Shown here piece after piece: positions 11,703 to 23,189 of a stretch of 64,000 nt of DNA (the stretch's first letter is position 1; each line of letters opens with the position of its first letter). The stretch covers positions 2,232,001 to 2,296,000 of the forward strand of contig JAULSN010000006.1 in NCBI GenBank assembly GCA_033439765.1, given 5' to 3'. The DNA is from Lasiosphaeria ovina. Taxonomy: Eukaryota > Ascomycota > Sordariomycetes > Sordariales > Lasiosphaeriaceae. Below the pieces are notes generated by a model. It was not told where the DNA came from and did no database searches. It worked only from the letters and a program-made list of their open reading frames with translations. The translations under genes were made by a program, and so were the position numbers.

Positions 11703-12940
11703 GTCTCGGGAGTCGGCGCTTGTGCCGGGCGTCTCGTGATGGGCAATGTCTTGTGCTGCATGTCCCGACGATGGGCAATGCCTTGCGTGTTGTGTCCCAA
11801 GAGGAAGATGCAAATAGGTGGTCGGAATTAAGTACTTGGGGGGCCGCGTATTAGCTGCCCAAGTCACCTCTCTGACCCAGCGACATTGACAGCAGTATTG
11901 TTTCAGAATAGTCACTTGACCATTTCTTCGCCTGCAGTTTGAGGCCAAAGGAGGGCTTGACGTTGGAGTTGGGACGTAAACCCATCCAACTTGGTGCCTC
12001 CGCAGAGTTGAGGGCTCCACAGCAATTCCAACCCCCAAAATACTATCTTGGTGTTTGGACTTATCCTCGATCTGAAAGATGTCTTGCGCAAGTTCCCCAG
12101 TAATTACCTACCTAGTTAACAGAGGCGCGAAATTTCCGTCCAACCCAACCCACACGTGGGCTTGGCGCTTCCCAGCGTCAGGTCACGCAGGTCCGTCTGA
12201 ACTTTTCTGGGCAGCATGACCACCACCCGTGTTTGTTTACCGTATCCTGCACCTGACAGATCGACGAGAGAGTTTCACTTGCCTTTGTCCCTTCTCAGCC
12301 ACGGCGCCACACTGCCACGACGTGTTACATCAGCTGTTTCCGGCGGATCCGAGGCTCGGGTCGAGGATGACGTATGCCATGGGAACGAGCAGAACCGGCG
12401 TGCATTAAGTCCGTGGAGATGGGATCGCCAAAGCCAAGCCAAGATGCGAAAGCTTGTGGAACTGTCACTTCCAGGCACCCCGCAAAACGGGAGGACCCTT
12501 CCGTTCTTGGCACATTTGCATGTTGCATCCACCTCGCCGCCAAGAGCCCAAGACAGTGTTGCGGACGGTGTTGTTCCCGATGGAGCCGCTGCTGACACCA
12601 ATAGGCTCAAATGCTGCCCGCCCGTTGAACCTTCTACCTCCAGTGCGAAGCTTTCTTGGCGAGCGCCGCTCTTCATTGCCTCCACTTCAAATTGCATGCA
12701 TGCAACTGTTTTGCGGGCTATTATTAGCAGCAGGCGGTCGATCAGCAGTATCGTGGTGATGTCTTGGGCCGTCATTCTGGACCTGGGTGGACCTAACCTT
12801 AATTTTCTCCCAGTTAACTACAGCCGAGATGGCCGTGTCTCGGACCACGCTCCCCCCGTCAATCTTTCCCTGTCACCCTTGACGTGCGCACATCGTTGAC
12901 AACAAAAGCAAAGTTTATCTAGGTCCTCGCCAAAAATACC
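11703..12940. other. Intergenic or 5' region, no supported gene
   Basis: At about 11735-11800 there is an imperfect tandem duplication of about 30 bp containing GATGGGCAATG(T/C)CTTG, which may be 5' coding or UTR of the minus-strand gene. Between 12216 and 12900 both strands carry long open frames in this GC-rich stretch, but none shows domain motifs, splice signals or a convincing start, and they contradict one another. Confidence 0.4.
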
Positions 12941-13538
12941 ATGCGTCTCGCCGCCGTTTCAATTCTTGCCAAGTATGGAAGCGCAAAGTTCTCCGCGGAT
13001 AGCAGCCAATTTTGCTGACTTTGGCACTGCATGACAGCGGCTTACACGCGAGTCAGGCCTTGGCGAAGGGGGACAACGATGGACCCAGCTGCTGTTCGCT
13101 GCCCACCAGCCCGACGTCTACGACGTCGACTTCAACGCATCCGCCACCCCTGACTACCACCAGCCTCGCTGCATCTTGCACGTACAAGCCGACGCAGACC
13201 TTCTACTCCAGCAGCGGGTGTCCCCTGACCTGTGGGAACGAATTTTGCGTCATTGACGGTGCGCTTCTTATTGAACCGTGATGACTGACTAGAACAGCGA
13301 TGGTCAAGAAAAAGAAACTGACGTATCTCGTATCTCCTCAGCGGCCGTCACCATCCCATGCGGCTGCCCCAGAGTGGACATCCGGCCCACAACCGTCACC
13401 GTCTGCCCTACCCAAACTCCGTGCTACCAGTGCTACACGGGCTGGGGTACTTTCTTTTTCACTCAGCCCTGCCCCCAAACGGCCTCACTGCCGACTCATA
13501 CTTCAGAGGCGGTGGAGACGGACAAAGACCAAAGATAA
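12941..13538 (+). CDS. Small cysteine-rich secreted protein (effector-like)
   Basis: Three exons, 12941-12972, 13038-13258 and 13342-13538, give 149 residues. Intron 1 has a GTATGG donor, GCTGAC branch and GACAG acceptor; intron 2 has a GTGCGC donor, CTGAC and CTCAG acceptor; both keep the frame. The N terminus MRLAAVSILA...QALA looks like a short signal peptide. A Thr/Ser/Pro linker (residues about 36-55) follows, then two Cys-rich blocks. The mature part has 12 cysteines (CC, C, C, C, C, CGC, C, CYQC, C), so six disulfides are possible. The C-terminal PCGCP...CYQC pattern occurs in many small secreted Sordariomycete proteins of unknown role. It could be an effector or a wall-associated protein. 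Using the acceptor at 13299 instead of 13341 would lose the Cys block. Confidence 0.72.
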
Positions 13539-14340
13539 AGTAAGCCTTGTGATCAGTTTACAACACAGTTATCAGGGTGGTGCGTGTGAACATGGAAACC
13601 AGAGGCGAAGTATGATGTTTGCTTTGAGAACTGTGGTTGAGATGTACATGAGAGGTTGATATTGGAAGATACAGGGCCCGGAAAATAGGATGAGATAAAG
13701 ATGAGCTTGTAGTAAACAATGTGATATTTTCTTTGCAGCTGACGTGGCTACTCCCTTACCTGACAAGATTATATTCTTTACCGAAGAACTTAACCACAAT
13801 GGAAAGTTACCTTTAGTTATATAGGAGCGATATATGAATTAGTTGCAAAAGTCGGAGAAAGGCCACAATGCAACCAATCATCTAATATTCCGAGCCACTA
13901 GGTTAGCACACCACTCGTCCTTTTGTGCAGATTGCTAACAATTTGACTGTTAAAACAGGCCCACTCAACCCCTCAACGAATGTGTCCCAGAACTGTAACC
14001 ATGCTGCTAAGAAACAGCATGATTGCAGTTAAAACACAGTCATAACTGAGTGGACGAAGCATATAATTTACACTGTGTAGAAAACCCCTATTGTGGAATA
14101 GATTTAATATTTCAGACGAATAAGGGACCTGTCATCTTTTCCCACTTGCTCAGTATGCTTGTTCTCGTCCACTACAACAACACCCGCACCTCTCCTCGCA
14201 ATTCTTCACCTATAAAAGCACGTCCCCTATACTTTTACATGCCAAAGTCGGCAAGTCGCTGTGCGTTCTCGGAGCAGCATTCTCGGAGCAGCAATTCGAG
14301 CAGCATTTCGTAGCAGGAATCGAGAATTCGACATAGCAGT
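13539..14340. other. Intergenic
   Basis: AT-richer sequence between two plus-strand genes. It includes the promoter region of the small gene at 14341, with CTATAAAAG at about 14210-14218 as a possible TATA-like element. No gene is supported. Confidence 0.4.
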
Positions 14341-14578
14341 CATGACGCCACCGAACACGCCCGACCTCAAGGTCATCACCTCGGTGACGAAGGAAGAGAT
14401 TGACGCCCAGCTCGACGCCATGCGGCCCGAGGATTTTGTTGTCGGCTCGCCTTTGTCGGTCTTCCAAAACATTGACGACTCATCCACCGCATCGCAGCTC
14501 GCTGTTCAGCCTCTGAAGAAAAACCAGACCCAGGAGCAGCGTCCAGCATCGGAGGCTCAGGGACGGAATGAAGCATAG
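14341..14578 (+). CDS. Small hypothetical protein, 78 residues
   Basis: A single-exon frame from ATG at 14341 to TAG at 14576-14578. It lies downstream of a TATA-like sequence near 14212. The protein is hydrophilic and acidic (EEIDAQLDAMRPEDF), with a polar Gln/Lys-rich C terminus and no signal peptide or cysteines. Codon use is strongly GC-ending (GTC, ACC, GAC), as in the well-supported genes of this window, which favours real coding. No family is recognised. Confidence 0.5.
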
Positions 14579-17003
14579 TAGGCTCGCCCAATCATGTCTC
14601 CGAGCGATAAGGTATGATTTCACACCCACTGACATTGTAATATAGTTTGCCTAGCAACCAAGGACACACTGGCGGCATTCGCGCACAGAATGTATTTCCG
14701 TTACCCACGACTGCACCCGCCACTAATCCCAATCTCGTCCCGTCCCATAATTTTCCCTCAGGTGCCAACCTCCACCGTCAGAATACCGTGGCAACAACGA
14801 TTCCACCGTTCCCCTGGGAACCCCTGCCTCGACCGCCCGCGTACGGGTTTCATCGCCACTCACCGGTGCCCACAACCCAAGCCCCTCACCGAGTAAACCA
14901 CGACCACCTGCAACCCACTCATTGCGGAAGCTATTACGATTTCGGAACGAGAAGCGACTCAGCCATGAACACGACGTCAGGTCCGCTGCATTATTACTGG
15001 CAGGGCCTGACTCTGCCGCCCGGCCCCGCATGTTGCCTATTCCCATCATCGCCCGATCACGCTGTATCACGGTCTCGCCCGAGGGATGAGACCCAAGAGA
15101 AGGAAGATACATGGGATACGAAACGGAGAAAGTTGGTCCATTTTACGAACTGATTTCTACAAGGAAGCTGGCAAGATGGGGGACATACATGAAGCGGAGA
15201 AGAGGAGGACTATTCTATGGACTGAAGTGTCGGAGGAAGGCACACGGGATACGAAGCGGAGGAAGAAAATCAGTCTATTATTTCATGGAATGAGTTGTAG
15301 TATCAATGTATCACAGCACCGGAATAACCACATTTCACCAACACTTGCAAAATAATCGCCTGTAACTTTGACCCTGTGACATGATGAACCAACCAATCCA
15401 AGTATCATTTGGACTCAAAATGATGCTGGTGGCGCGATTCAGCATTGATAAATCCTCGGAAATACATGTCCAGCAGGTGCCATCAGCCAATGCTGGAATG
15501 CTGAGTTTTGGAGACAAACCCCGTGAAAGGAGATGACTTGTGAGATGAAGAAACTCAGGCACAGAGCGGCGGTAAGGATTGACCGGAGAAACCAATAATT
15601 AACCGACACTCTCTCCTGCCATGCTCAAGCTTTCAACGGGGACAATTTGGTACGCTTTAATTATGTGCTGAAAACTTTGATCTTGCATAGTATGGTAAGG
15701 TTTATAGGTCGGCCGATATAAGTCTATCGGTGCCGTTGAATTGCTTTTTTGGCTTTTTGCTGCACGGCTGCAAATGCTTAACTATATTCATTTTTAAGGT
15801 GTAAGCGAATTTTACTTCTGTGATGCATCTAACTGTGAAAGCCCCTCCTTGAGCAGACGAAATAACAAACTAAAACACTTAGCTAAGGTACCTAGCTAAT
15901 GACATAGTCATCTAATTAAATAGGGATGTATGTAGGATCCCGCGGGTGACGCAAGCATGAGCGTCAACGTAGAGTTTTCGTGCCAAAAGAAGACACAATA
16001 AGCGGCACTTTGAGACACAACACAGCGGCAAAGCGTCGTCAACCTTCTGACTAGGGTCGGGTCGGGTCAGGCCATGCTGTGGCATTGCAGCACAGTGCAA
16101 TATAATAAATCTGACTCAGCCAAAACCCGGGCCCATGACGCCGCACGGAGCGGAGAGACCTGAACGCAGAACAGCAGCAGCAGCAGCACTCACTCGGCGG
16201 CCACGGTAGCCTCGACGCTAGCAATCGCACAAGGGGACAAGGCAGGGCAGGGCAGCAATTTACCACCACAAGTAGGCATAAGAGGCAAGGGGGGGCCTCG
16301 TAATGGGCCACGACAAACAGATACATAGTAGGGCGGGAACAGTCCGGTTTTGCTCAATTACTGTATTGGTACAGCCAGCCAGCCAGCCAACCTGCGAGGC
16401 CGAGGCCGGGGCAAAAAGGTAAAAAAGCCAGCCAGAAAACAGATTTGGTGGTAAGAGTGCGGCAGTGCACACCCAACCCACAAATTCCTCATGGCCAACA
16501 AGATATCCTCCATCCAACCGTTGCGACTCTGTCTCTCTCTACATGTCCAGCGCAATTACTCTGTCTGTGTCTCCCAAAAAAGACAGCAACAATACCAACA
16601 ACAAAAAACTCCAACCCCCAACATCAATAAACTCCCTCAAAAGACCACCAATCAAAAATCAGTTCGCCATGCTTTGTTTTTCTATTCAGTACGCTGATGA
16701 ATGTCGTTGTCCCCTCCCTGCTTCCCCCAGACTGAGACCGCCGCCAAGAAAAGTTCGCTCGTCTCCCAATTATTGTTACAGTAGATAGAGTAGAGAAGTG
16801 TGAGTGGGTGGGTGGATGGTGGGGTGGTGTAGCCGAGACATTTGCAGAAAAAATGTCCAAGAACAAGAAATCGCTTTGTTCGTAGCCGGTCGTGTCCAAA
16901 ACGGGGGTTGCCAGGCCTCCTTCTCCGTATATAATTGCGGTCGTTGTCGTATTTGAGTTTGTGTAGTGTAGTTGTGCGGTACTGCTTGGCATGCATGCGG
17001 CTG
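14579..17003. other. Long intergenic stretch with one weak open frame
   Basis: A plus-strand open frame of 168 codons spans 14647-15153 (Pro, His and Asn rich, ending RRKLVHFTN) but has no ATG near its start. A possible upstream exon would need a 34-nt intron (14612-14645), which is too short. A short motif of about 24 bp (GGGATACGAA(A/G)CGGAG(A/G)AAG) occurs at about 15113 and 15248. From 15,600 to 17,000 the sequence holds CAG and CCAG microsatellites (about 16172-16190 and 16376-16390) and the 3' flank of the minus-strand glycosyltransferase. No RNA gene was recognised. Confidence 0.4.
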
Positions 17004-18214
17004 TTATCCTTTGAGCAGCATGGTCCTCCTCTTTGTCCGCCTGACGACAAAGAAGGCGACGGCCACCCCGCCGACCAGTATCACGGGCAGCCGCCACGAC
17101 CTGCCCAGCGTGACGATCAGGGCGGCGTCGTACGAGTGCCACGACGAGCTGCCCAGGTGGTTGAATATCGGGGTCGACACGGGCCCGTTCAGGCTGTGCA
17201 TCCTGAAGTTGTCTTTGGTGCCGGCGAGGATCTTGAGCGTCGATCGGTCGCGCTGGAAGGCGTGGATGGTGCTGGAGGCGCGCGGGTGTTAGCTCTCATG
17301 TCATCTCTTCTCACATCGACTCTTGTCCTTCGTCTCGACCTCTAGACTCCCACAAGGAGACAGATCTCCGGATGGAAGGGGCAAAGGGATGAGTCTTACG
17401 ATGCATAGTGGCACCCCGTGCTGAACATGACGGTGGGATACGGCAGGAATATCCAGTGCCTGTTGTACCGCCGCAGGTTGGCCACCAGGTTGCCGACAAA
17501 CTCGTTGCGCTTACTCGCCATCATGAACCCGATCGAGAAGCCGGCGGGGTGGGCCTCGGGGGCAACGAACTCGAATCGACGCAGCGGCCCGAGGGCGCGC
17601 TTGCACTGCAGGTCCATGTCTAAAACGACTCCTGGAAATGAATGATATCATGTTAGCACATGGCGAAGTTTGTTGGCCGGCCAATCGCCGCCTCGTGCAT
17701 CGCGCGGAAACCAACCTCCATAGTGGTATAGCACCATGTAGCGCAGTGCGTCGATTTTCTGGATGGGGTACGGGTACGACTCCCACATGTCCTTGAGCTC
17801 GGGGTAGTGGTCGCGGACGAAAGTGTTTGCCGTTTCATCCGTCCACAAAAACGCCTCCCAGCCCGGGTGTATGTCGAGGCAGTCCTGGCGCACGGTCATC
17901 CATCGCGAGTGGGCGGCGGCGCCGGTGCCGAGCGAGATGTGGTGCAGGACGGGCGGGACGCGGTCCTCAAAGGGCGCAGCACTGACCTGGTGCTTGCTGT
18001 AGTTGGCAAAGGTGAGATCGAAGCCGTCGGCCTCGGCGGAGAGGAGGAAGCGGTCCGAGTAGGTGAACCACTTGAAGGGGAGGGCGGCTAGCGTCCAGGA
18101 GTCGTAGAGGACATGGCGTGCACAGAAGAGGGCGAGGAAGAAGAGGGCGGTTCCACACGTGAAGAGCACGGGGTGTGCGCGGTGCACACGGGCTGGACGA
18201 TGTATTACCCCCAT
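17004..18214 (-). CDS. GT32 glycosyltransferase (SUR1/CSH1/OCH1-like mannosyltransferase)
   Basis: Exons 18214-17716, 17631-17400 and 17271-17004 give 332 residues. Introns have donors GTTGGT and GTAAGA, branch sites GCTAACA and GCTAACA, and CCAG acceptors, and the joins restore the frame. The protein has an N-terminal membrane anchor (residues about 16-36) and a GT32 sugar-binding fold with IPxxLHHISLG, then YHYGG followed by the metal-binding DxD at residues 171-173 (VVLDMDLQC). There is a C-terminal membrane segment (VILVGGVAVAFFVV) and a very basic tail. GT32 enzymes with DxD transfer mannose from GDP-mannose in the Golgi; SUR1/CSH1 make mannosyl-inositolphosphoceramide. The substrate cannot be told from sequence. 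It neighbours two other glycan-pathway genes. Confidence 0.88.
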
Positions 18215-18977
18215 ACTTTAATTCTGGATCATGATATCATGGGGGGGGGGGAGAAGAGGAATGTGACCGAAACGAAGAACGGGAATCGGTAGAAGAAGAA
18301 GCATCCAAAGCCGTTCCAACAGGCGGGATCGCCAAGACGGGGATGCAGGGCATAAGCTTTTTTTCCTGGTGAACAAATGGGGTTAACCAAGCGGTGGCAC
18401 CCCGGTGGAAGTGAAGCTGCTGTAATTAACTGAAAGTGCCAGCGCCGTGAAGCCGCTGCTAATTCGTACTGTGTAAGATTGCCACGGTCTGCATTCCAAT
18501 CTCGGGGGGTGTGGAGAGGGGCGCCAACCATAGTCTTACAGCGGGGGCGCTCTAGAACGGCCGGAAAGAGCATGCATAAGGCTAGCAGGGCAGGCAAGAA
18601 AAAGCGGGACGGATCCGACTCTGATTTGAGTCGGGCAAATGATAGTCGCACCTGCGCCAAGCACCCCACCGACAGTTCCGCCGGGCAAAACCGGTGCCCG
18701 TCTAGGCGCTGCTGGACCGACAGGCACCGAACAAACCAAGCACGGGGGTCGGTCCAGAGAACCGCGACATCGCGTGACAATCAGATGGTATCGCACCAGC
18801 GACTAATGGATAAAGATCAACTTTAATTGTGATTGTGATGTTGTATTATGCTGTTGTTTACAGAATACTGGTCTAACTGCTAGCGGATACTTGGTGCATA
18901 CGATACGCCACAAAGTTGATGACTGAGTCGCTTTCCCGCACGTGCAGTGTGCACGACCGCTAGTCACGTCACCGCTA
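18215..18977. other. Intergenic between GT32 and the PIG-L-like gene
   Basis: Promoter region of the GT32 gene and 3' flank of the next minus-strand gene. It contains a run of 11 G at 18241-18251. No gene or RNA is supported. Confidence 0.4.
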
Positions 18978-20275
18978 TTACTGTGGCTGGTCGGCATTTG
19001 CGGGCAGTCTCTTGAGGTCGTTGAACCAGACATAGCGGCTCACGACCATGTAGAGGTGGCGGTCCCAAGTGTATTGGCTTGAGTGCTGGGCGAAAGCGTC
19101 GCGAGTGAGGAGGTAGCGATGCCAGGTGTTTGCGACCAGGGCGCGCTCACCGTCGTTTGTTGTGGCGGTCGAGGTGGGAAAGGTGAGTGCGGCGAGGATG
19201 CGCCAGAAAAAAGGAAGCGCCGTCAGCGGCAGGTCGCCCAGAATTGTGTATTTTCGAGGCAGTGCCGTGGTCGTCAGAGCGAAAGCAACAGGCGCATTAG
19301 GATTTGTTAGGGCGTAATTGCTGGTGAGACACGTGCCGCACCGTCAGTGATATCTTTGCCTGGACACATCGTAGGGCAGGGATGTGGCGATTGGCAATTG
19401 GCGGGCAAGGGACGTGGGAAGGGGCCAGGGGGGCGTGGAAAGCTTACCTGACGGCAGCGCTGACAGCTCTGTGGTTGATGTGCCCACTGACCCCACCTTC
19501 GTCAAACGTGATTATCTAAGGTGCAAGTCAGCTCAGTCAGCCGGCGGAAAGCGGCCCAAAACGAATCCTGTGCTTACCGCATCGATTTCCCACTTCTTCA
19601 CGTGCTTGTCGACGATCGACTCGATCAGCGCCGTGTCCCACCAGACGGTGGGACTGTCCTGCAAAGCGGCATTGTCGAGAGCGACGCATCGTTTCTCGAG
19701 GATGCCCAGGGCCTTGCAAGAACCCAACAGTTCCTGGCGCCGTGTCTCGCCAATGCCGTAGTTGTTTCCTGTGGGCTCGGGTTAGCGAACACTCCGAGAG
19801 GGAAGCGGCAGATGGAATGCAAATGCAGAGTGAAGAGGGGGGATTGGTGCCTGCCGAAAGTGCGGCCCAACAGCCCGAAGGCCGATAAAAGCCCCGGCGT
19901 TACGGTGGCGCCCCCAATAGCGAGGTATGCCGTGATAACGGACACCGAGCTCCCGTCCTTACCTGTTGACATGACCAAAAGGCCACCAGTGATGGCTTTG
20001 TTGCGGTCTAACACGCCCAATATGCTGGGCGAAAAGAAGAGGCACTCATCGTCTGGGTGTGCCGTCACGATCAGGAGGTTCTTGGCGGCCAAAAGCTGGG
20101 GCGGGAGGATGCGGGCATCGTCGCCGACCAAATAGGCGATGACCCACTGAAGAAGCAGTGGAATCACCAGCGCCAGCAGGGCGATGCGTACGAGCCAGCG
20201 CCAGGCGCGCCGCGGCACTTTGCTTAGTAGCTGCGGCACTTTGCCTAGCAGCTGCGCGGGCTTGTTTAGCAGCAT
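18978..20275 (-). CDS. GPI12: GlcNAc-PI de-N-acetylase family protein (PIG-L/GPI12-like)
   Basis: Exons 20275-19963, 19768-19578, 19515-19448 and 19320-18978 give 304 residues. Donors GTAAGG, GTAAGC, GTAAGC and acceptors CACAG, CTTAG, CCAG all restore the frame. A membrane anchor (about residues 26-50) precedes the LmbE/PIG-L domain, whose zinc and catalytic signature AHPDDE is at residues 72-77. The second motif, ITFDEGGVSGHINHRAV, carries the HxxNH-type ligands. PIG-L removes the acetyl group from GlcNAc-phosphatidylinositol on the cytosolic face of the ER, step two of GPI-anchor synthesis. The anchor and length fit. A paralogue with another role cannot be excluded. Intron 1 (194 nt) is the longest in the block. 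Confidence 0.88.
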
Positions 20276-21199
20276 CTTGAGCGCACGTGTGTGTTAGGAG
20301 AAGCGCGACATCGCTGGTTGAAATGCGAGAACCGAATACACTCGCAGTCGGAGGGTCAGGCCTGGACTGGGCAGAGTTGGATGGCAGAGTGGAAGCGGCT
20401 CAAGTGGGAGGACTAAGGCCCGCGCGCGTGACGGAAAGGCCTCAGATTTCACAGGCCCAGGCCGAGTCCCTCTGTTCCAACTTCAATGCGCGGGATTGTT
20501 GGTCATCAAATCCCTTGGGCATTTTGGCTGCCGGACAGGGGTCTTTCAAGTTTCGCGGGTGAGGTGTTTGCCACACTGTGCACCCAGCCGCGCTTCGGCG
20601 GTCCACGTACTGAGAGCACTAGGCCCTAATGAGCACCAACGACGGGGCGTCTGGCGAGGTCGCCAATGGAATCGAGGATCAGATGGCATTTGCGCGGGCG
20701 ACCTGAAAACGGACCACTGGCTAGCGTGGCGCGGATTGCTCAGGTTTATCCTTGCCCACCCCGCCTCCCCGCTAATCTCAGCTGCCAGCACGCAAAAGAT
20801 TGGGAGCTTCCTTCAGCATGGAGGTTGCTGAGGGAAACCCGGCCAGGCTGCTACTGTGTACTCGAGTAGACACTTGGCAGAGGTTTGGTGAGCACTAAGA
20901 CAAAACGGCGAGGGGAGCGATTCACCGCAAACCCTGAGAACCAAGCCGCTAGACAGTCACTAATCGGATCGGTCGCTTGGACCGACGACATTCGGAAACC
21001 TGGATCCTGCCCCGGGACTCTCACTTCCGAATGTTGGGTGGCAGGGTCTAAGAGCCCACCCACTCCAGCCACTGGCTTGAACAACCACGAAACTTTCACA
21101 TCCACTTCCGACGACCGTTGACGAACCTACACCAGCGCGGCCACACTGCTCTGGATCGCGACCTTTGGATATCGGACGGCAGGTCGACATAGGGCCGGG
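20276..21199. other. Divergent intergenic region
   Basis: Shared upstream region of the minus-strand PIG-L-like gene and the plus-strand sugar transporter. Long open frames cross it on both strands, but the minus-strand frame that extends to 21862 covers verified transporter exons and is a shadow. No operator was recognised. Confidence 0.4.
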
Positions 21200-22608
21200 A
21201 TGCTTGGTTTCGCCAAAGGCCATGGCGACCCGCGTCGGTCCGCTGCGGGGGGCTTGGCTCAAGCTCCCCAACAGTATTGGCAGGTGTCGGTCCAGCGTAC
21301 ATCCCTGATACTGGTGAGCTTCAGGAACCAAAGCACGACGTTGTTCAAGGCGTAGACTGACGTGCATCGGTCGCCCAGCTGGTGCTCCAAAACTCTGCGC
21401 TTGTAATGGTAAGTCGTCCCATCTGATCTTGTCGGGCGCTCTCTCGGCCTGCCTTGCAATGACGAAAGCTAACTCTGCGCTTTTGCTTGCGCCCAGGTAA
21501 TGCACCATTCGCGCAACAGTCCGACAAACCACCAACCCCGATATCTGGCCTCGACGGCTGTTTTGCTCGTCGAGATCATCAAGCTGGCCGCAAGCCTGTC
21601 TCTCGCAATCTACGATTTGCTCCAGTCGCACCCGGCCAGCCCGGCAAGCGACATCCCCGCGTTGCTCTGGCAGTCCATCTTCGCGCCGGACTGCTGGAAG
21701 CTCGTTGTGCCCGCCGCCCTCTACACTTTGCAGAACTCGCTTGTCTACGTCGCAATCAGCAACCTGGATGCCGTCACCTTCCAGGTCACATACCAGCTCA
21801 AGATCCTCACTACCGTGTTGTTCAGCATCTTGCTGCTGGGAAGATCCATCTCCCTGCGGCAATGGCTTGCCCTCGTCCTGCTCACGCTCGGCGTCGCATT
21901 GGTGCAGATTTCCGGCCAGATTTCTTCCGAAGACTGGAGGGAACGGCTTTCGTCGCTTATCCGGGGCGGCGCCGCACTCAATGTGCCCACGTCGAGTGCC
22001 TTTAGGGGATTTACGGCCGTCGTCGCTGCCTCCATCACGTCGGGACTGACCTGCGTGTACTTTGAGAAGCTCGTCAAGGATTCGCTTGCGTCGGTGTCCC
22101 TCTGGACGCGCAACGTGCAGTTGTCCTTTTTCAGCTTGTTTCCCGCGCTATTCATTGGCGTGCTCTGGCAGGACGGCGCCGCAATCGCGCGGGACGGCTT
22201 CTTTGCCGGCTACGGCCCGATAGTGTGGGTTACCATTGCCTTGCAGGCGTTCGGCGGGCTCGTTGTGGCCGTGTGCATCGCCTATGCGGACAACGTGGCC
22301 AAGAACTTTGCCGCGAGCCTCAGCATCGTCGTCAGCTACGTGGCTACGGCGTTGCTGTTCCGAACGCCCATGACCGGACCTGTGAGTTTCTTTCTTCCAT
22401 TTTGCTTAACCCGCATGCGCATTTTGCTCGGCATGCTGACGAACACTCGCAGTCGACGGGAGGTGCGGCCATCGTGCTGGCCGCTATGTACCTGTATAAC
22501 AGCCGCCTGCCGCCGAGAATGGTGCTCCTGCCCACAACCAAGGAGAGGCACATACCGGAGAAGGCCCCTAAACCGTTGCTATATCAGCTCATGTCCCCCA
22601 CTAGATAG
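21200..22608 (+). CDS. Nucleotide-sugar transporter (UDP-galactose/SLC35A type)
   Basis: Four exons: 21200-21313, 21379-21408, 21497-22381 and 22453-22608, 394 residues. All introns are phase 0, with GTGAGC, GTAAGT and GTGAGT donors. Exon 2 is only 30 nt and encodes LVLQNSALVM, which completes the family motif leading into MHHSR. The protein has about ten membrane segments, the conserved RYLASTAVLLVEIIKLA segment, a YTLQNSLVYVAISNLDAVTFQ-like region, and a C-terminal STGGAAIVLAAMYLYN. The family (Gms1, SLC35A) exchanges nucleotide sugar for nucleoside monophosphate in the Golgi membrane. UDP-galactose is the best guess; UDP-GlcNAc or CMP-sugar cannot be excluded. It is divergent from the PIG-L-like gene. 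Confidence 0.9.
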
Positions 22609-23189
22609 CACTGGGGATAACCTATACGAGAAATAAAGTAAAAATACCCGTTTCATGCAGCGTCGAAGCGGGTCGAGGCCGAACGTCCCACTGCTGTACG
22701 TCACTGTCTTCAGTCCCATGTTGACAGCCCCCAAAACATAAGCGGGTAGGACTGGCGTTTTGTCTGGACGAAGTAGGTAACACAGGAGAACTTGCAGACA
22801 CTACACTTGTGGGGAACTTGTACGGCGCAGCAAAAGCTTGCATGCACGATCGTTCCGCACCCCCTGTTCGCTCAAGCTTAAAGTGACGGGTCGATCCAAG
22901 TCGGACATTCCCGCTTTAACCGTTTACGAGTTACGCACACATACGCAAAAGTAGACCGATCCGGCCGCTCCGGCCATACAACCACCACCACCACCTTAAT
23001 CGTCAATTAAGTGCCTGCCCGCCGTATCTAGAGCGGACCAGTCGTCATCGTCGCCTGGTCCACTAGCACTGCAACCGAGATATTTTTTTGGCTTTTGAGC
23101 CCTCTCGTTGGTTACTCCGTGCCTGTGCTGCCTCTTGCCTGGCGAGGCGGCCCGCCCTAACATGCCCACCAGACTCAAACGCCGAATCA
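22609..23189. other. Intergenic
   Basis: Region between the transporter and the FSH1-like gene, with a CCACCACCACCACC repeat near 22982. No gene is supported. Confidence 0.4.

Noticed and set aside
12216..12899. Overlapping long frames on both strands
   Set aside because: No domain, start context or splice evidence favours either; left as intergenic.
14612..14645. A textbook-looking intron (GTATGA, CTGAC, ATATAG)
   Set aside because: Only 34 nt long, too short for fungal splicing, and it would start a protein with no further support.
20960..21862. Minus-strand open frame of 300 codons
   Set aside because: It covers verified exons of the nucleotide-sugar transporter on the plus strand and has no motif.
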